Source: Golubevia sp. BC0850
Lineage: Eukaryota; Basidiomycota; Exobasidiomycetes; Golubeviales; Golubeviaceae
Direction: 5' to 3'
Assembly (NCBI GenBank): GCA_012976225.1
Contig: JAAVVG010000016.1
Coordinates: 310,001-374,000 of the forward strand
DNA length: 64,000 bases
Shown here: in pieces, positions 22,650 to 35,167 of the stretch
How the letters are laid out: each line of letters starts with the position of its first letter
Numbering within the stretch: position 1 is the stretch's first letter
Notes under the pieces: generated by a model
What the model saw: only the letters and a program-made list of their open reading frames with translations
Databases searched by the model: none
Told to the model about the DNA's origin: nothing
Made by a program: the position numbers and the translations under genes

Positions 22650-25600
22650 ATGATCGAAGATCCAGTTGCGGGGAATGTACAGAAGACGAAGGATCGTAAG
22701 TATCATCCCTTTCCCTGCCTTTGAGCGGGCATGTCTCAGACTGAACTGTAGCTTGACAACCGGTTCCTTTGATGACTTTCTGTAATGTAATCTTTTTTGA
22801 TAATCTACCAAATTTCCTATTGCCATCTTCCACCTCCAAACAAGTCCTACAGCCAGATTCAAGCCACCCTCTAATCATTCCCTCCCCTCCCTCCTCAGTC
22901 AAGCTGACGTTCCAAGCTCCTTCTCTCTCTGCTCTGCTGAACTCTTCTGGGGCACCTGTTGCATCTAGAAGAAAATCTCATTCGATAACTGAATTGATCT
23001 GTGAAGAAGAAGGTTTAGGAAAACAAGCTCATCATCAAACAGAAGAACCAACTCCAGCCTCTGCACCTCCTACCACCACTCAGTTCTCCATCTCTGGTCT
23101 AGGGTTAAGTTTGACATCAAGATCTGGATCGAATTCGGTCCCGATATCTCAAGTAGCCTCTCCAACTTCATCTTCATCCTCTTCAACTTCACCAGCCTGT
23201 CCCACTGGACCGAATTCTCAGAGACTCTCCCTTCCCCTCTCTCCTTTCACTCGTTCCCGATCTCCTCTATCCTCTCCTACTTCCATCAACTTCCCTCAAA
23301 GTTTACCTCCTCAAGCCAATAGAAGAGTTGCAGGTTCAGGAACCTATAGAGGTAGGCTCTCTCAGCAACTAGTATTGGATAGAAAGAAGCAAGACCACCT
23401 GCATTCCTACTTAGAATCACTCTCTTCAGACAATTCAAACCCTCCTTCTTCCTCTTCTAGTTCTACCTTGTATCCTCAGAGACCAAAACTTGACAGAAAG
23501 CACAAGAGCGTGCAAGATCTGAATTCAAAGTCAAAACTCACAGATCAACAGAAAGAAAATTCGCCAACCTTATCCCCCGCTCTACCAATTCTGGTCAAGA
23601 GACCTCAATTAGCTTCTCTCAACTCTGAACCACCTCTGACTCGTTCTTCTGCTTTCGCAAAGAGAAGTTTCTCTCATTCAATCACAGCACCTTCAACTCC
23701 AACTCTATTCGAAGAGGATTACTTTCTCAATCAGCAGCAATCTTTAAGTCCAAATTCCTATCTACGAGAACTTCAACCTAGCATCTCTCCCCGAAAATCA
23801 AATTCAAGCTCAAATTTAAATTCAAACTTTACTCCTTCATCCAGTAACAGTAGGCGTTCAAGTGCAGTTTCCACCACCCCTTCCACTTATAACGACCCTC
23901 AACCTCCTCCAGCCAAGAGCTTCTTCTCCTTCACTTCTCCCTTTTCACCTGATTCTTCCGATCCAACCCTTAACGCTTCAGAACAAAAGTTTACTGGTGT
24001 ATTCTCTCTAACTAATCAAGATCAGTCCTTCAATAAGCCTTTGGAACCTTTATCTCCAACTTCTACCTTGAATTCTTCGCTACAAACCAGAAGATTAAGC
24101 AACTCATCTCCAAAGCTTAGAATCCACAATCTTCCTCTAGATTTCGAGATGAGCAATCCGCAAGGAAACCAACCTGCTCAACAACAGCAACTACCACAAC
24201 AGCAACAGCAGTTTCAAAGGCCTCCTAATCAACAGCAGATGGGAATGGGCAGACCTCTTCCGCCAGCCGGATTCCAAGGTAAGTGAAAGCAAACGATTCA
24301 CGGCAGCTCTTCCTGGGTCGGGTGTGTGGGGAAGAACAGAAGAAGAATTGATACGACTGCATCATTGGCTGGGGAGGGAATTGATAGACCTATAGCTTGG
24401 AGGCCCCTCGCGCTGGCTAGAGCGAAGGCATCCGACCCTTTCTTCCAGCTGTCAAGATCGCCAATCTCTACAATGGAAGAGCTCTCTTCTCTTATCTGAA
24501 TGGTTCTCAGCTATGCTATAGAAGCCATCACTAAAGTCCAATCGTTTCGCACTCTCTCCTTCCTTTGCTTCTCGCTGTCCCACTACCCTCCTCCTCAGGT
24601 CGACCTCCTCCCTTCCCTCAAGGCCAAGGTCGCCCTCCAGCTCCCATGCAGCAAGGTCCAGGAGGAATAGTTAGACCTGGAAGTACAGGTCCAAGACCTC
24701 CCCCTCCCGGATTCAGACCTGGAATGCCACCCCAAATGAACTCTCAGCAAGGAGGTATGCAAGCTCCTCAAAGAAACGGAAGTCTAACTCCTGGTCCCCC
24801 AGGTCAACAAGCTGCCATGCAAGGTCGAGCCAGTCCAAGACCTGCTATGCCTCCAATGCAAGCTGGTCAGCCTCAGCAAGGTAGACCGATGCCTCCTGCT
24901 GGAATTGGAGCTGCTCGGCCTCAAATGGGGATGCCTCCTCAGCAACAGCAACCTCGACAACAGCAGCAGCAGCAACCTCAGAATCACATCCAATCTCCAA
25001 CCGATCAAATGGCTCAGATGAGTCTCAACACTGGTAACGAGAATGGAATGACTTCTCCTCCACCTCAAGACGGAATGGCTGGAGGACCTTCTCGTACGAA
25101 GCGTTCTGCTAGAGCTTATCATCAACAAGAGGAAGCTCAGGCAGCTCAACAAGGCTACTCCCAAGATGGATATGGCCAACAGCAACAGCAACATCATCAA
25201 CATCAGCAGACCCAGCAACAAGCTCAGCCGAGCTGGCAATCGGAAGCTGCCGCGAGAGTCGCTGCTCTCGAACATCAGCTGAATGGACCTGGAGGAGACG
25301 ACTCTGCTCTGGATCAGATGCCAGGTCAACGAAACCAAATTTCTCAGTCTCATATGGATTCCAACAACGCTAGAATGGCTCAAGCCCAGCATCAGAGAGG
25401 TCCCCTTCCAGCTCAAGGAGGAGCAGCTGGCTCTTTCTCTCAACAGATGCCTATGATGGGAGGTCCAGTCGGACCTCAGACTCCAGGTCCAGGATCTCAT
25501 CCATCTCTAGCTCCTGTCGGAAATCAACCTGGAATGCCTCCGATGCCCGACAACGCTCTGGCGAATGCGCAACAGCATCAAGGCGGAATCAATCAGCCTC

Positions 25601-28600
25601 CTCATTCCGCTGGTCAGAGATTTGCAGGTCCAAAGTCCAAGATCGACCCAGACCAGATTCCTGCTCCAGTGGAAGCTCAAGATGCCGATCAAGAGTACTT
25701 CGATAGGGAATGGTTCGCTACTTGCGGGAGAGGTGGCCTTCCACTGAGTACGACAGAGTTCGGAGCTGTAGATCAAGGTGAGTCGATTTGGTCCTATCTC
25801 GTCCGTTTCTTAAGCTTCTCGCTGACTTGACTACTTCTTTTCACCATTTATCTTTACTCTTTAGGAAACTGTACCCCAAAGTTCATGAGACTTACCACCT
25901 ACAGCATGCCTCACTCGGATGAGCTCGCCGTAACCTCTCAACTCCCAATCGCTCTTATCATTCAACCTCTAGCTCAACAACGAGCTGACGAAGCCTTGGT
26001 CCCAGTCGTGACTTGCGGACCTGAGGGTCCACCGCGTTGCAAGCGCTGCAGAGCCTACATCAACGCTTGGTGTGTCTTCGTCGAAGGAGGTCAGAAATGG
26101 GTCTGCAATCTCTGTGGATCCGCTACCGAGGTTCGAGCCGAGTACTTCTGCAACTTGGATAGCTCAGGTCGTCGAGTAGACTTCGATCAAAGACCAGAGT
26201 TGAACTACGGAACTGTCGACTTTGAGGTTCCAAGAGAGTACTGGGCTATCCAATCACAACCTCCAGCTTCGGTCCTCTTGCCGGTCGCTCCTGCCAGCAC
26301 TCTTACAGAAACCGCTTCTCTGACTCCAAGGCCGGACGATAAGTACGATTCTACCGCTCCTGGACAACCTGGATTCGCTGGATCTACGATGGGTCTCTCT
26401 GGTCAAACGGGAATGGCTGCCAAGGCTGCCACGAAGGCTGCTTCTGATGCCTTAGGAAAGGTGGATCTCTCGATGGGACCAGGTGGAAGAACGACTGTCA
26501 GAGCTCCAAGACCCATGACTTACCTCTTCGCTCTGGACGTCAGTTACTCGGCTGTCAGATGCGGCTCCTTGAAAGCCTGCGCTGAGTCCATCAGAGAATC
26601 TCTCTATGGTCCCAGAGATCCAAAGGAAGGAGAGGAGCGGAGGGATGGAGAAGAAAAGAAAGAGATCGATGAAGATGCTCCTGGATTTGGAATCCCTCAT
26701 GGATCTAGAATCGCCTTTGTCACTTTCGATCGAGCCCTTCACTTCTGGAACTTGACTCCAAGTCTTGATATGGCTCAGATGTTGGTCGTGCCGGACATCG
26801 ACGAACCTTTCGTTCCCATCAGCGAAGGTCTTCTGGCAGACCCTTGGGAATCAAAGTGAGTATTCAATGTAGGAGGCGAAAAGTGGACACGAGGCTCGTT
26901 TGCTGATCTTTCCCTCCCTTCCACCGTTTCTCAATTCCTTAGGCATCTAATTGAAAGCCTCCTCGATCAGTTACCAACCATCTTCGCTGACAACATGTCA
27001 GCCGAGGCTGCTTTGGGAGCTGCTGTTCGCGGAGCTCAAGCCTGTCTATCGACGATCGGAGGACAAGTGAACGTCTTCCTCTCTACCATTCCAACAGTCG
27101 GTCCGGGATCTCTCAAACACAGAGAAGATACGAAACTGTATGGAACAGACAAGGAGAAGAACCTCTTCGCTCCTCAAGATGGATTCTATCGAGGAGCTGC
27201 AGAGGAATGTGTCGAGGCCGGAGTTGGTTTCAACGTCTTCTTCTTCCCTTCTCAATACATCGACGTCGCTACCATCGGTCTCCTACCTGGCTTGACTGGA
27301 GGAGAGCTCTACTTCCACCCAAGATTCGACCCAGTCAGAGATGGCGTCAAGCTGCACTCTCAGATCCAGAGATGTGTCTTGAGAGAAGCTGGTTACAACG
27401 TCACAATGAGAGTTCGATGCTCCAATGGCCTTCATGTCGCTCAACATTACGGAAACTTCTTCCAGAGGAACACTACCGACGTCGAGATGGGTATCTGCGA
27501 TGCCGACAAGGCCATCGCTTGTCTCGTCAAGCACGAAGGTAGATTGGACGAGAAGCAGGAAGCTCACTTCCAGTGCGCCATGCTCTACACTACAGCGACT
27601 GGTCAGAGAAGAGTCAGATGTCACAATATCGCCGTTCCAGTCACCAATCTACTTGGAAACGTCTTCCGTTACGCTGACATGGATAGCACGGTGGCTTACT
27701 ACATCAAGGAAGGTGAGTTTTCGATTCGAATCGGAAGGACCAAATATTCGACTTTTGTTGACCTTTTCCTCCTTTTCCCTTTCCCTTCAATCACAGTCAT
27801 CACTATGGCTCAAACCAAGCCTCTAAAGGAAGTTCGTCATTACCTTACTGAGAAGTGTGTCAAGGTTCTTCTAGCTTATCGTCGCAACTGCGCTTCTTCA
27901 ACCTCTCCTGGTCAACTCATTCTTCCTGAATCCTTCAAGCTGTTCCCTCTCTACGCTCTAGCCATCAATAAGACCAAAGCTATCAAGGGAGGGAATGTGA
28001 CTTCCGACGTTCGTACCTTCTACATGAGAGCTCTCAGAGGGCTAGGAACGGGAGCTACGATGGCGCTCCTCTACCCTCGTATGGTATCTCTGCACAACAT
28101 GTCAGAAGAAGATGGTTTCCCAGTCCAGATCACTCAAGAGGACGGTTCTACCTCTGTGGGATCCAGGATCAAGACCCCTCCTCTCATGAGACCAAGCTAT
28201 CTTAGGATGGAAGCTCATGGAGCCTATCTAGTAGAGAATGGTGATATGTGTATCATTTGGATCGGAGCTCAAGCCAATCCGAAGCTGTTGGAAGATCTCT
28301 ATGGAGCTAGTAGTTTGGATGAGTTGGATCCTAGAATGGTGAGTAGAACGGGCCGTTTCGCAGTCAATTTGGAAAGTGACGCTGATCCTTTCCTTTTTCT
28401 TTGCAAATCCGTCTTTTCCTTCACTCGTAACAGACAACTCTTCCAAAGCTTCCGACTCGAATCTCTCAGCAGACTAGGAACCTGGTCTCTAGCTTCGCAG
28501 CCCAACGCTGCAAGCCCAGCCTTCCAGTACTCATCGCCCGACAGAACAGGGATGGAACTGAGGTCGAACTTGCAAACAATCTGGTAGAAGATCAGAACAA

Positions 28601-28801
28601 TGACGCTATGAGCTACGTCGACTACTTGTGCCATGTCCACAGAATCGTGAGTATTTCTTTGCGCTGTGAGCCCAGGTCTTCCATTCAATTTTCTGACTCC
28701 ATCTTCTTTTTTTTCTCGTATCTCAGATTACTTCTGAAATGTCTGGAGGTGGTGGAAGCAAGGAGGAAGGAGAGTCTTCGTCTCTGTGGAGAGGGTGGTA
28801 A
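22650..28801 (+). CDS. SFB3: COPII coat subunit, SEC24 family (SFB3/LST1-like), extended N-terminus
   Basis: Eight exons (22650-22695, 22899-24278, 24599-25777, 25865-26855, 26943-27712, 27797-28338, 28434-28646, 28727-28801) give 1731 residues with all phases consistent. Sec24 selects cargo for ER-derived COPII vesicles. A Gln/Pro/Gly-rich region precedes the zinc finger (RCKRCRAYINAWC ... WVCNLCG). The trunk follows (TYLFALDVSYSAVRCGSLK), then beta-sandwich, helical and gelsolin-like parts. The finger's flank (FCNLDSSGRRVDFDQRPEL) resembles SEC24C/D and yeast Sfb3 more than Sec24p, hence the symbol, which is tentative. The first 475 residues are a Ser/Pro-rich extension not typical of Sec24. 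An internal Met at 24149 (MSNPQGNQ) would give 1299 residues and could be an alternative start. The long extension reads open through 1.4 kb, so it is probably coding. Confidence 0.9.
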
Positions 28802-29078
28802 GACCAAAATCAAAACGAACGATCTAAACTCTTCCCGTCGTCATACCTGCGCTCTTCCAATCCTCAACTGTTAACTTAAGTGTATCCCTCATCATGAAGT
28901 GTGGTCTAATGTCTTCCGTCCCCTCTTGTCTTAGAAATGTTCCTATTCTCCTTCTTGGCAATCTGAAATCAAATAAAATTCATCGAACGAACATAGGATT
29001 GCATTCGAGAACTTGTATCTGACAAATGAGTGAGCATAAAGATCGACAAAGACTGAAACGGGCGTAATGCATGAAGAG

Positions 29079-30315
29079 TCATCGATCGCTTTCCTCGTCC
29101 TCCCAGACTGCCGAAAGTTCTCTTCTAAGCGGCTGACAACAGGCGGACATGTCATCCCTTATACTTGATGCTTCGCTGGGGTCGTCCCATTCTAAGGAAC
29201 TAGAAGCCCGGACCATTCCATCATCGTCGCCCAAAGTGTCGTCAGAATCTGCATCTTCTTCTTTCCTCGTAGCTTGCATCTTCTTGATTTGGTCCACGTC
29301 TTGTTTCTCGTAATTATGGAAGCCCTTGGGAACTATAGGCTCTTCTGGAATAATTGAAATAGCATCAACGTCGAGTTCCTTTTGATCTTCTTTTTCCTCC
29401 TCCTCTGCGTGGGCGACCAAAATCTCGTATCCGTCCATCATTTCTTCCAGCTCTAGAGCCAAATCTTGATTGAGAAAGTTAGTTCCAGGAAAGGCATCGT
29501 AAGCGGTCAGTCGGCTTAGGAAGAATGACCCTCTGGAAGAGGCTGGGGGCAAGAGAGAGAAGAAGTACGAGATTTAGGGGTGATTTGAGGAGACAGAGAG
29601 GGGGTGCGCGAAACTCACTAGACTCAACGCTGGCTCGAAGGTCCACTTCTCTCTCTGAAGTTAGTCGCCGTGATAACTCAGAAATTCCAGATTTGCTCGG
29701 AAGGGGAGGCGGTTGAGGCTCTTCTTGGGGCTCTTTGGATTTCTGAGATTTTCGAGGCTTTCCCTTGTCTATCATAACTTCCATTTCTTCTTCCTCCAGT
29801 CGCGACTCCTCAGTGCCATCTCTTCTGATCCCCTCTTCATGTTGATGGAAGATCGGAGTTTGAGTCTGGCTCTGCAGGGTCTCTCTCTTCTGTTTGTCAG
29901 CTTTGTTCCAACCCTCGATGACGATCCGAATGTCCTCTAGTTGGTTTGATTCAGAGGCTGACTCTTGTTCCAACTTAGTCTCGTGATGAATCTCTTGCTC
30001 CTCAACTTGATCGGGAGAAAATTCTCGTTGAATGAAGCTTCTGATGTCAAACGATTCTGTAGAAGCATTGAATGGCTCTTCTCGCTTGAGTCTGCTGAAG
30101 CGAGAGAGGAAGTCTTGAAGAAAGATGATTACTCGACGACCTTTCCGAATAACTCCAAATGAGTGTGATTGTCTTGAGTGGTCTTGCTGGAGAGCAGGAA
30201 TGCTGTGCGCCGTTGATTGTGCGCGACGTTTTCGACCGACAAAAGTTGATGGAGTGGGAGCTTGTTTGACTGTTTCCTTTTCCCTGTTCTCCTTTTCCAT
30301 GGTCGATTCTAGCAT
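29079..30315 (-). CDS. Unknown acidic and charged protein, 386 aa
   Basis: Two exons (30315-29619 and 29542-29079) joined by a 76-nt GTGAGT intron give 386 residues. The start ATG at 30315 (MLESTMEKENREK) is the first in frame; a second Met five codons on is possible. The N-terminal part has a basic patch GRKRRAQ, the middle is Glu/Lys/Gln rich, and the C-terminal part is strongly acidic (AEEEEKEDQKELDVDA; RKEEDADSDDTLGDDDG). No membrane helix, signal peptide or known domain is visible. It looks like an intrinsically disordered nuclear or regulatory protein. It sits between the SEC24-family gene, with which it converges, and OPT copy 2, which lies upstream on the same strand. Upstream exons cannot be ruled out. 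Confidence 0.6.
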
Positions 30316-30817
30316 TAGAATAGGAGGGAGAGAGTGGATGGGGATTGTATGAGAGACCACTCGACAGGAAGGAACCGAAGGATGAGCCGCTTGCTAAACA
30401 GGGGTCCGGGGTGCTAGCGCCCTCACAACACAGGAGTTCTGCTAGTCGCATCTTATCACGGAGATTTGGAACGTACAAAGCAATCGAGATTTCGTATCGA
30501 GCTGCGTTGTTGAGGTGATGTGTAATCAAATCTGAAAAGACATATTCGAGACAAAAAAGGGGAAGAGGGAAGAGGGGACACTGACTAATACGAGTAAGAG
30601 AGGAGAGGAGATGCGGGTAGACAGATACAAAGTAGGTATTATATAGTACGACAGATAACAGACCTTGTAAGAAGGCGAGACCGGGTGGAGAGATGCGTAA
30701 CGTGACGGAGGAGAAACCCCAGATAAAGCAGAAGTCGACCCTGCAACGAGGTTGTGCAGAGAGAAGACAAGGAACAAAGACAGGCTCTAGCATAGATATT
30801 AGGTTGATAGACGGGGC
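30316..30817. other. Gap between unknown charged gene and OPT copy 2
   Basis: Half a kilobase with no supported gene. It should contain the OPT2 3' end signals and the promoter of the gene ending at 29079. I see no TATA box. Confidence 0.5.
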
Positions 30818-33800
30818 TTACTTATTGTGGGGAGGGATCCCTCCTTCTGGAACTTGAAGAAGGACGGCACCTTGAACGTCCAAAGTGTTGACGAAAACTT
30901 CGTTTCCCCACCAGTTGAGAGTGATGGTACCGTTCTTGGGGAGGACCAAAGTCATGAAAATGAATAGAGCCTGAAGATAGTAGGAGAAGTAAAGACATGG
31001 TTAGAAGAAAGACACAAGACGAGAGCTCGAACCTTCGAAGGACGAGAAACTCACCGAGACGACAGTGCCAGAGTCTAGAGCCGCAGCAGCGACGAAGTTG
31101 TACTTAGACCACCATCTGAAGTTGTACTTCCTCAGCATGTACTCTAAAAAATTGATTGGATCGAGTTGGAAAATGATAGAGGATTAGCTTTTGACTCGTC
31201 TTCGCTCGCGAATTGGGATTCTTCAAAACTTACGGAAGATGAAACCAGCGGTGAACCAGGAAGCGTAGTTGATACCAGTTCCCGGAGGAAGGAAAGAATT
31301 ACCAGTGAAGATGATAGGCCAACTAATGTACTTGAGAATTGTGTTCTTGGGCCATCTTCGAGAGGCTAGCCAGAACGGAATTGGGATCAGAGCTCCAACG
31401 AGTAGAGCCCAGTAGATCGGATGATAGAGCGATCCAGTTCCGAACTGATGAGACAAGAGAGAAGGGAGATTGAAATCAGTGAGATTGTCCTTGGAGAGCG
31501 AGAAGGTAGAGAAATGTCCACTTACTAGTCTCGCAGGAGAAATGGCACCCCAGCTGAATCGACGGAGAAAAAGGGGGAACAAGGAAGGAAGTGAGAATGA
31601 ATGTTCTGAGTTTGACACATGTGAGAGAGATACCCACACTATACTACTAGTGTAGAAGACCGAAGCATGAGGGCAGGTGAAAGAGTTGGCTTGCTCTGGA
31701 GTGCAGAGACCTTCGATGTGACCAAATACCCAAGTTTGAACTCCAACCTGAACGATGGCAGCCCAGACGGTTCCGACGATCTGAACCATGAAGGTAGCTC
31801 TAGGGGGAATCTTCATGTAGTGTCCCAACTTGAGATCTTGAACAAAGCTGAGACCACTGATCAAGCCTTGTAGAGCGTAGACTTTGAAGACCATGTTTGG
31901 AAGAGGCTTTCCAGGAAGCATGTAACCAGCGACAAATTCACTTATCAGATTCGTTCCGATCTGCAGAGACAGTAGAGTGAGAGGTGTCAGAGAGCGAGGC
32001 CAGTCTTCCCCCTTTTCTTTGCCTTTTGAACTTGCCTGTTGACCTGTCATGGCGAAAACGAAACCAGCTGGAAGAATGTAGATCGCGGGGATAGCCAGAG
32101 CGATGAGAAGAGCCCAGACAGGAAGACCTGTATCGAAGACTTCAATGACTATTACAGTCAACGCAAAGCAAAGAAGCAGAGAAGTTCCGTACCACCAATC
32201 TGGGACTTCAGGATAGAGCCTCATCCTCTTAGCATGGACGTCGTCTTCCTCCGTTCGGACGTGCTTAAGGCCTTGAATGAGACTCTTTCCGTGATAGAGA
32301 GCTGTGTGAACTAGTACCGCAGTGGAAACAGCGAAACCGGTCCAGTAGACCAGGATATAGGTAGTTCCGAGGTAGAGAGGAGAGTAGGCTTCGTAGGCGG
32401 CGACGTCAAGAGTTTGACCGTCAGCAGACATGACTCTTCTGATGTCATATCTTTCTCCGAATCGATCGTACGAGCTTGAGGCGTTGATGGGAAAGTATCC
32501 GAAGTCCCACGCCTGGCGAGGAGAACAAGAGAGAGGGTCAGTTTTCTATACTGGGCTTCGTCTTTCGGACTCGTCATCTCACTCACATTTGTGAAGTAAA
32601 GGATTGGACTCAAAATCCAACCAAAGATCACGAATCCAAAGAAGATGTTACACTCGGCCCACCAAGGAACGACCAAGGGAGAACCGATGTAGATGATCTG
32701 CGTCCAATCGAAGGTAAGAACAGACATGCCCAATCCAGAAGCGACACCGAACAAGCTGTTGACCGCTACGCTCTCTGTTGGAAGAAGACGGGGCAGAAAA
32801 AGGAGATCAGTAGAAGATCTAACCAGAAATTGGCAGAAGACGAATGAGTGTAAGGAGACTCACTTGGCCAAATCCAACAGACCCAACTGAAGACACTGAG
32901 AGCTTGGAACAGGAATCCAGGTAAGAAGTAGAAGAAGAAAGCACCGATTCCGACCCAAGTGAAGAATCTGAACCTAGTCATGGTACCGTCCATGCCGTCT
33001 TCTTCAGCGTGTAGAGTGTTAAGGATCGTCGCTGTGACGAGATTCTGTGGCCAGATCATACTAGCTGGCCAAACAAGGAATCGACGACACATTCCAGCGA
33101 GACTGAAACCGATGACTTGACTTGAGATGGTGAAGAGAATTCCAAAGATGATGGGTCTTGGATCGTTGTAGAATTCAGGTGAGTCTTGAGCGATGATGGT
33201 GTTCAAAGAGTAAGCTTGACCGATGGCTACGTTAGACATGATCGAGGTTAAAGTGTGTTCCTTGATGTTGTAGACTCCTGGATTCAGAGAGAATGCATAT
33301 TCACCAAGCCAAGAAGGTAGGTAGAAGGTTCGAATTGGGAGAGTGGCTGCCATCAGCTTTCCTAAAGGCCATGCTATCAGAACGACGATAGTTGGAGAGA
33401 TGGAAGGCGCCGGGTATCGAAAGATGAAGAACATGTTGGCTCCACCAGCGAGAGTCGTAAGAACTAGAGAGATGACCCACATCCTTATCGTCAAGACTGG
33501 CATGTCTGGATCGTCGATGTTGGACACAGATGCTCGAACCTGGAAGGTGAGAAGATAGAAAACCGTCAGCGAAAGTTCACAGGAGCATGACATAGGTGAT
33601 TTCAACCTTTACTCGCCTCAGGATAAGGGGAATCTTCTTCGATCTCCATCTCTAACTGCACCATTCTCATACCTCTTGAACCGACTTCCACTCCTTCCAT
33701 GGCAGGATGAGCTAGACCATCTCCGTTGCCCAAGTCGTAATTGCTATCCATCTTCCCTTCATCGATCATCTTGAAAGTCCTATCCATATCAGCGCTGTTG

Positions 33801-35167
33801 CTGTCTCTACCAGCTTCCAGGTCGAACTTGGCCTCATCATCAGGGGTACGTCCACCGTCGGCTGCATGGGAGAGTCGGTTTCCTCTCTGACGAATCTCGC
33901 CTCCAGAGTTAGGTGGCATCGAGATAGAGAACTTCATTCCCTCTCCAGATTTCGTAGATTCTCTTGATCTAATCTTTCTTCCTGGTACTACGTGAGTTGG
34001 AGACCTTGAATCGGTCATGATTCCACCTCCGACCGTGACGCCAACATGTCGAGATTCCGAGTGCCCACTACCAGCTGTATTCAACCTCTCTACTTCTTGA
34101 ACTACGTCCATAGAAGGAAAGGTGCCGACGTTGGTTGCGTGAGCTAAGATTGGACCAGAGACATCTGCGAAGGAAGAGGCGTTCGATGATTTGCGATCCA
34201 AAGAGAGTCTAGGGTCAACCAGATAGTTCGTCCTTCGAGCTCCAGCTGGAAGGTCTATTGAAGCTGAAAATTTTGGATCCGGTGTTGGAAGAGGAAGACC
34301 TTGCCTGACTTCCGATAGACGTTCGGCTGAAGGAGAAGTGAAGGGAACCGAATTGACGGCAGCTTGATCTCGAGCGGTTGAGCCAGACATGGCAGTCACT
34401 CTACCAGATTGACCTGCTTCTTGATCCAGACCTCTGGATAACCTCTGAGAAGGTTGTGATGCTCCAATCTCCGAAGCATCGAAACCTTCTGGCATTTGAA
34501 CTAGACGTCCAGCTGAATCGTAGACTGCTCCAGTTGCTTCATCGTAGTAGAAAGTTTCGTCTTGGGCAGCTTCTCCTTCTACCGGCTGATCCCGTTCTTG
34601 AATAATTGTAGGCTGTTCTTGTTGGGTAGGAACGTGACCGTAAGGAATTGGATCGTAGTTCTGGAGCGTTTCCGGTGAAGGACCGAGATCGGCTGTGGGG
34701 ATGGAGAGAGTTGGGGATGAGATTGATGGTTGGTATCAATGGTGGGTGAAGAGAGGATCAGTAAATCGACTGGCATAGATAGAGAAAGACTGAAAATATA
34801 GAACAAACGAGACTTTGAGTTGATGGTTCGAGAAGCAGAAAGTGGTCTTCGATTTTGAAGTGCTTTTTCTCTTGTCCCTCCAACACCCACTCACTCCCAC
34901 TGAAACTCGTCTTCTCAATCCTGACTCACGTGGCACAAAAGCAAAGACATCTTCATCATCTGATTCATAATATTCCTCTTCGTCAATCTCCTCCTGCCAG
35001 TAAGCTCCTCCATTCCCGTTCTGCTCAATTCCACCATTACCACCAGCAGCAGTGGTAGGTCTACCCGTCGTAGGTCTTCCAGTCCTAGGTCTACTGGCTG
35101 TCGTCGGGCGATTAGCTGTAGGAGGTCGATGGTTACTAGCTGAAGAGGGCGGTCTTCTCGATGCCAT
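30818..35167 (-). CDS. Oligopeptide transporter (OPT family), copy 2
   Basis: Ten exons (35167-34930, 34692-33617, 33539-32864, 32774-32587, 32512-32036, 31960-31638, 31553-31526, 31444-31234, 31143-31055, 30970-30818) give 1152 residues. It is a full-length paralog of the 17.6-kb gene: same acidic N-terminal motif (ESDDEDVFAFVP), same EEDSPYPE, FRYPAPSISPT, SWVCWIWP, MTGQQ and KIPPRATFMVQ landmarks, and a near-identical C-terminal NWWGNEVFVNTLD. Intron positions are largely shared, but this copy has three extra introns. Two of its introns begin with GC instead of GT (after 33617 and after 32036). The 75-nt one at 31961-32035 keeps the frame open if retained. The exon at 31553-31526 is only 28 nt. 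Expected role: proton-driven peptide uptake at the plasma membrane. Confidence 0.94.
31961..32035 (-). other. GC-AG intron, 75 nt and frame-preserving
   Basis: The donor reads CAG followed by GCAAGT and the acceptor is CTCTGCAG. In OPT copy 1 the flanking codons (MTGQQ and IGTN) are contiguous, showing this is an intron. Its length is a multiple of three and it has no in-frame stop, so retention would insert 25 residues. Confidence 0.85.
33540..33616 (-). other. GC-AG intron, 77 nt
   Basis: The donor is GAG followed by GCGAGT. The equivalent intron of OPT copy 1 has GTGAGT. Joining the exons gives PYPE-VRASVSN, identical to the paralog. Confidence 0.85.

Noticed and set aside
24784-25500. 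238-codon minus-strand ORF inside the SEC24-family gene
   Set aside because: Leu/Ser/Arg-rich antisense shadow of Gln/Pro-rich codons.
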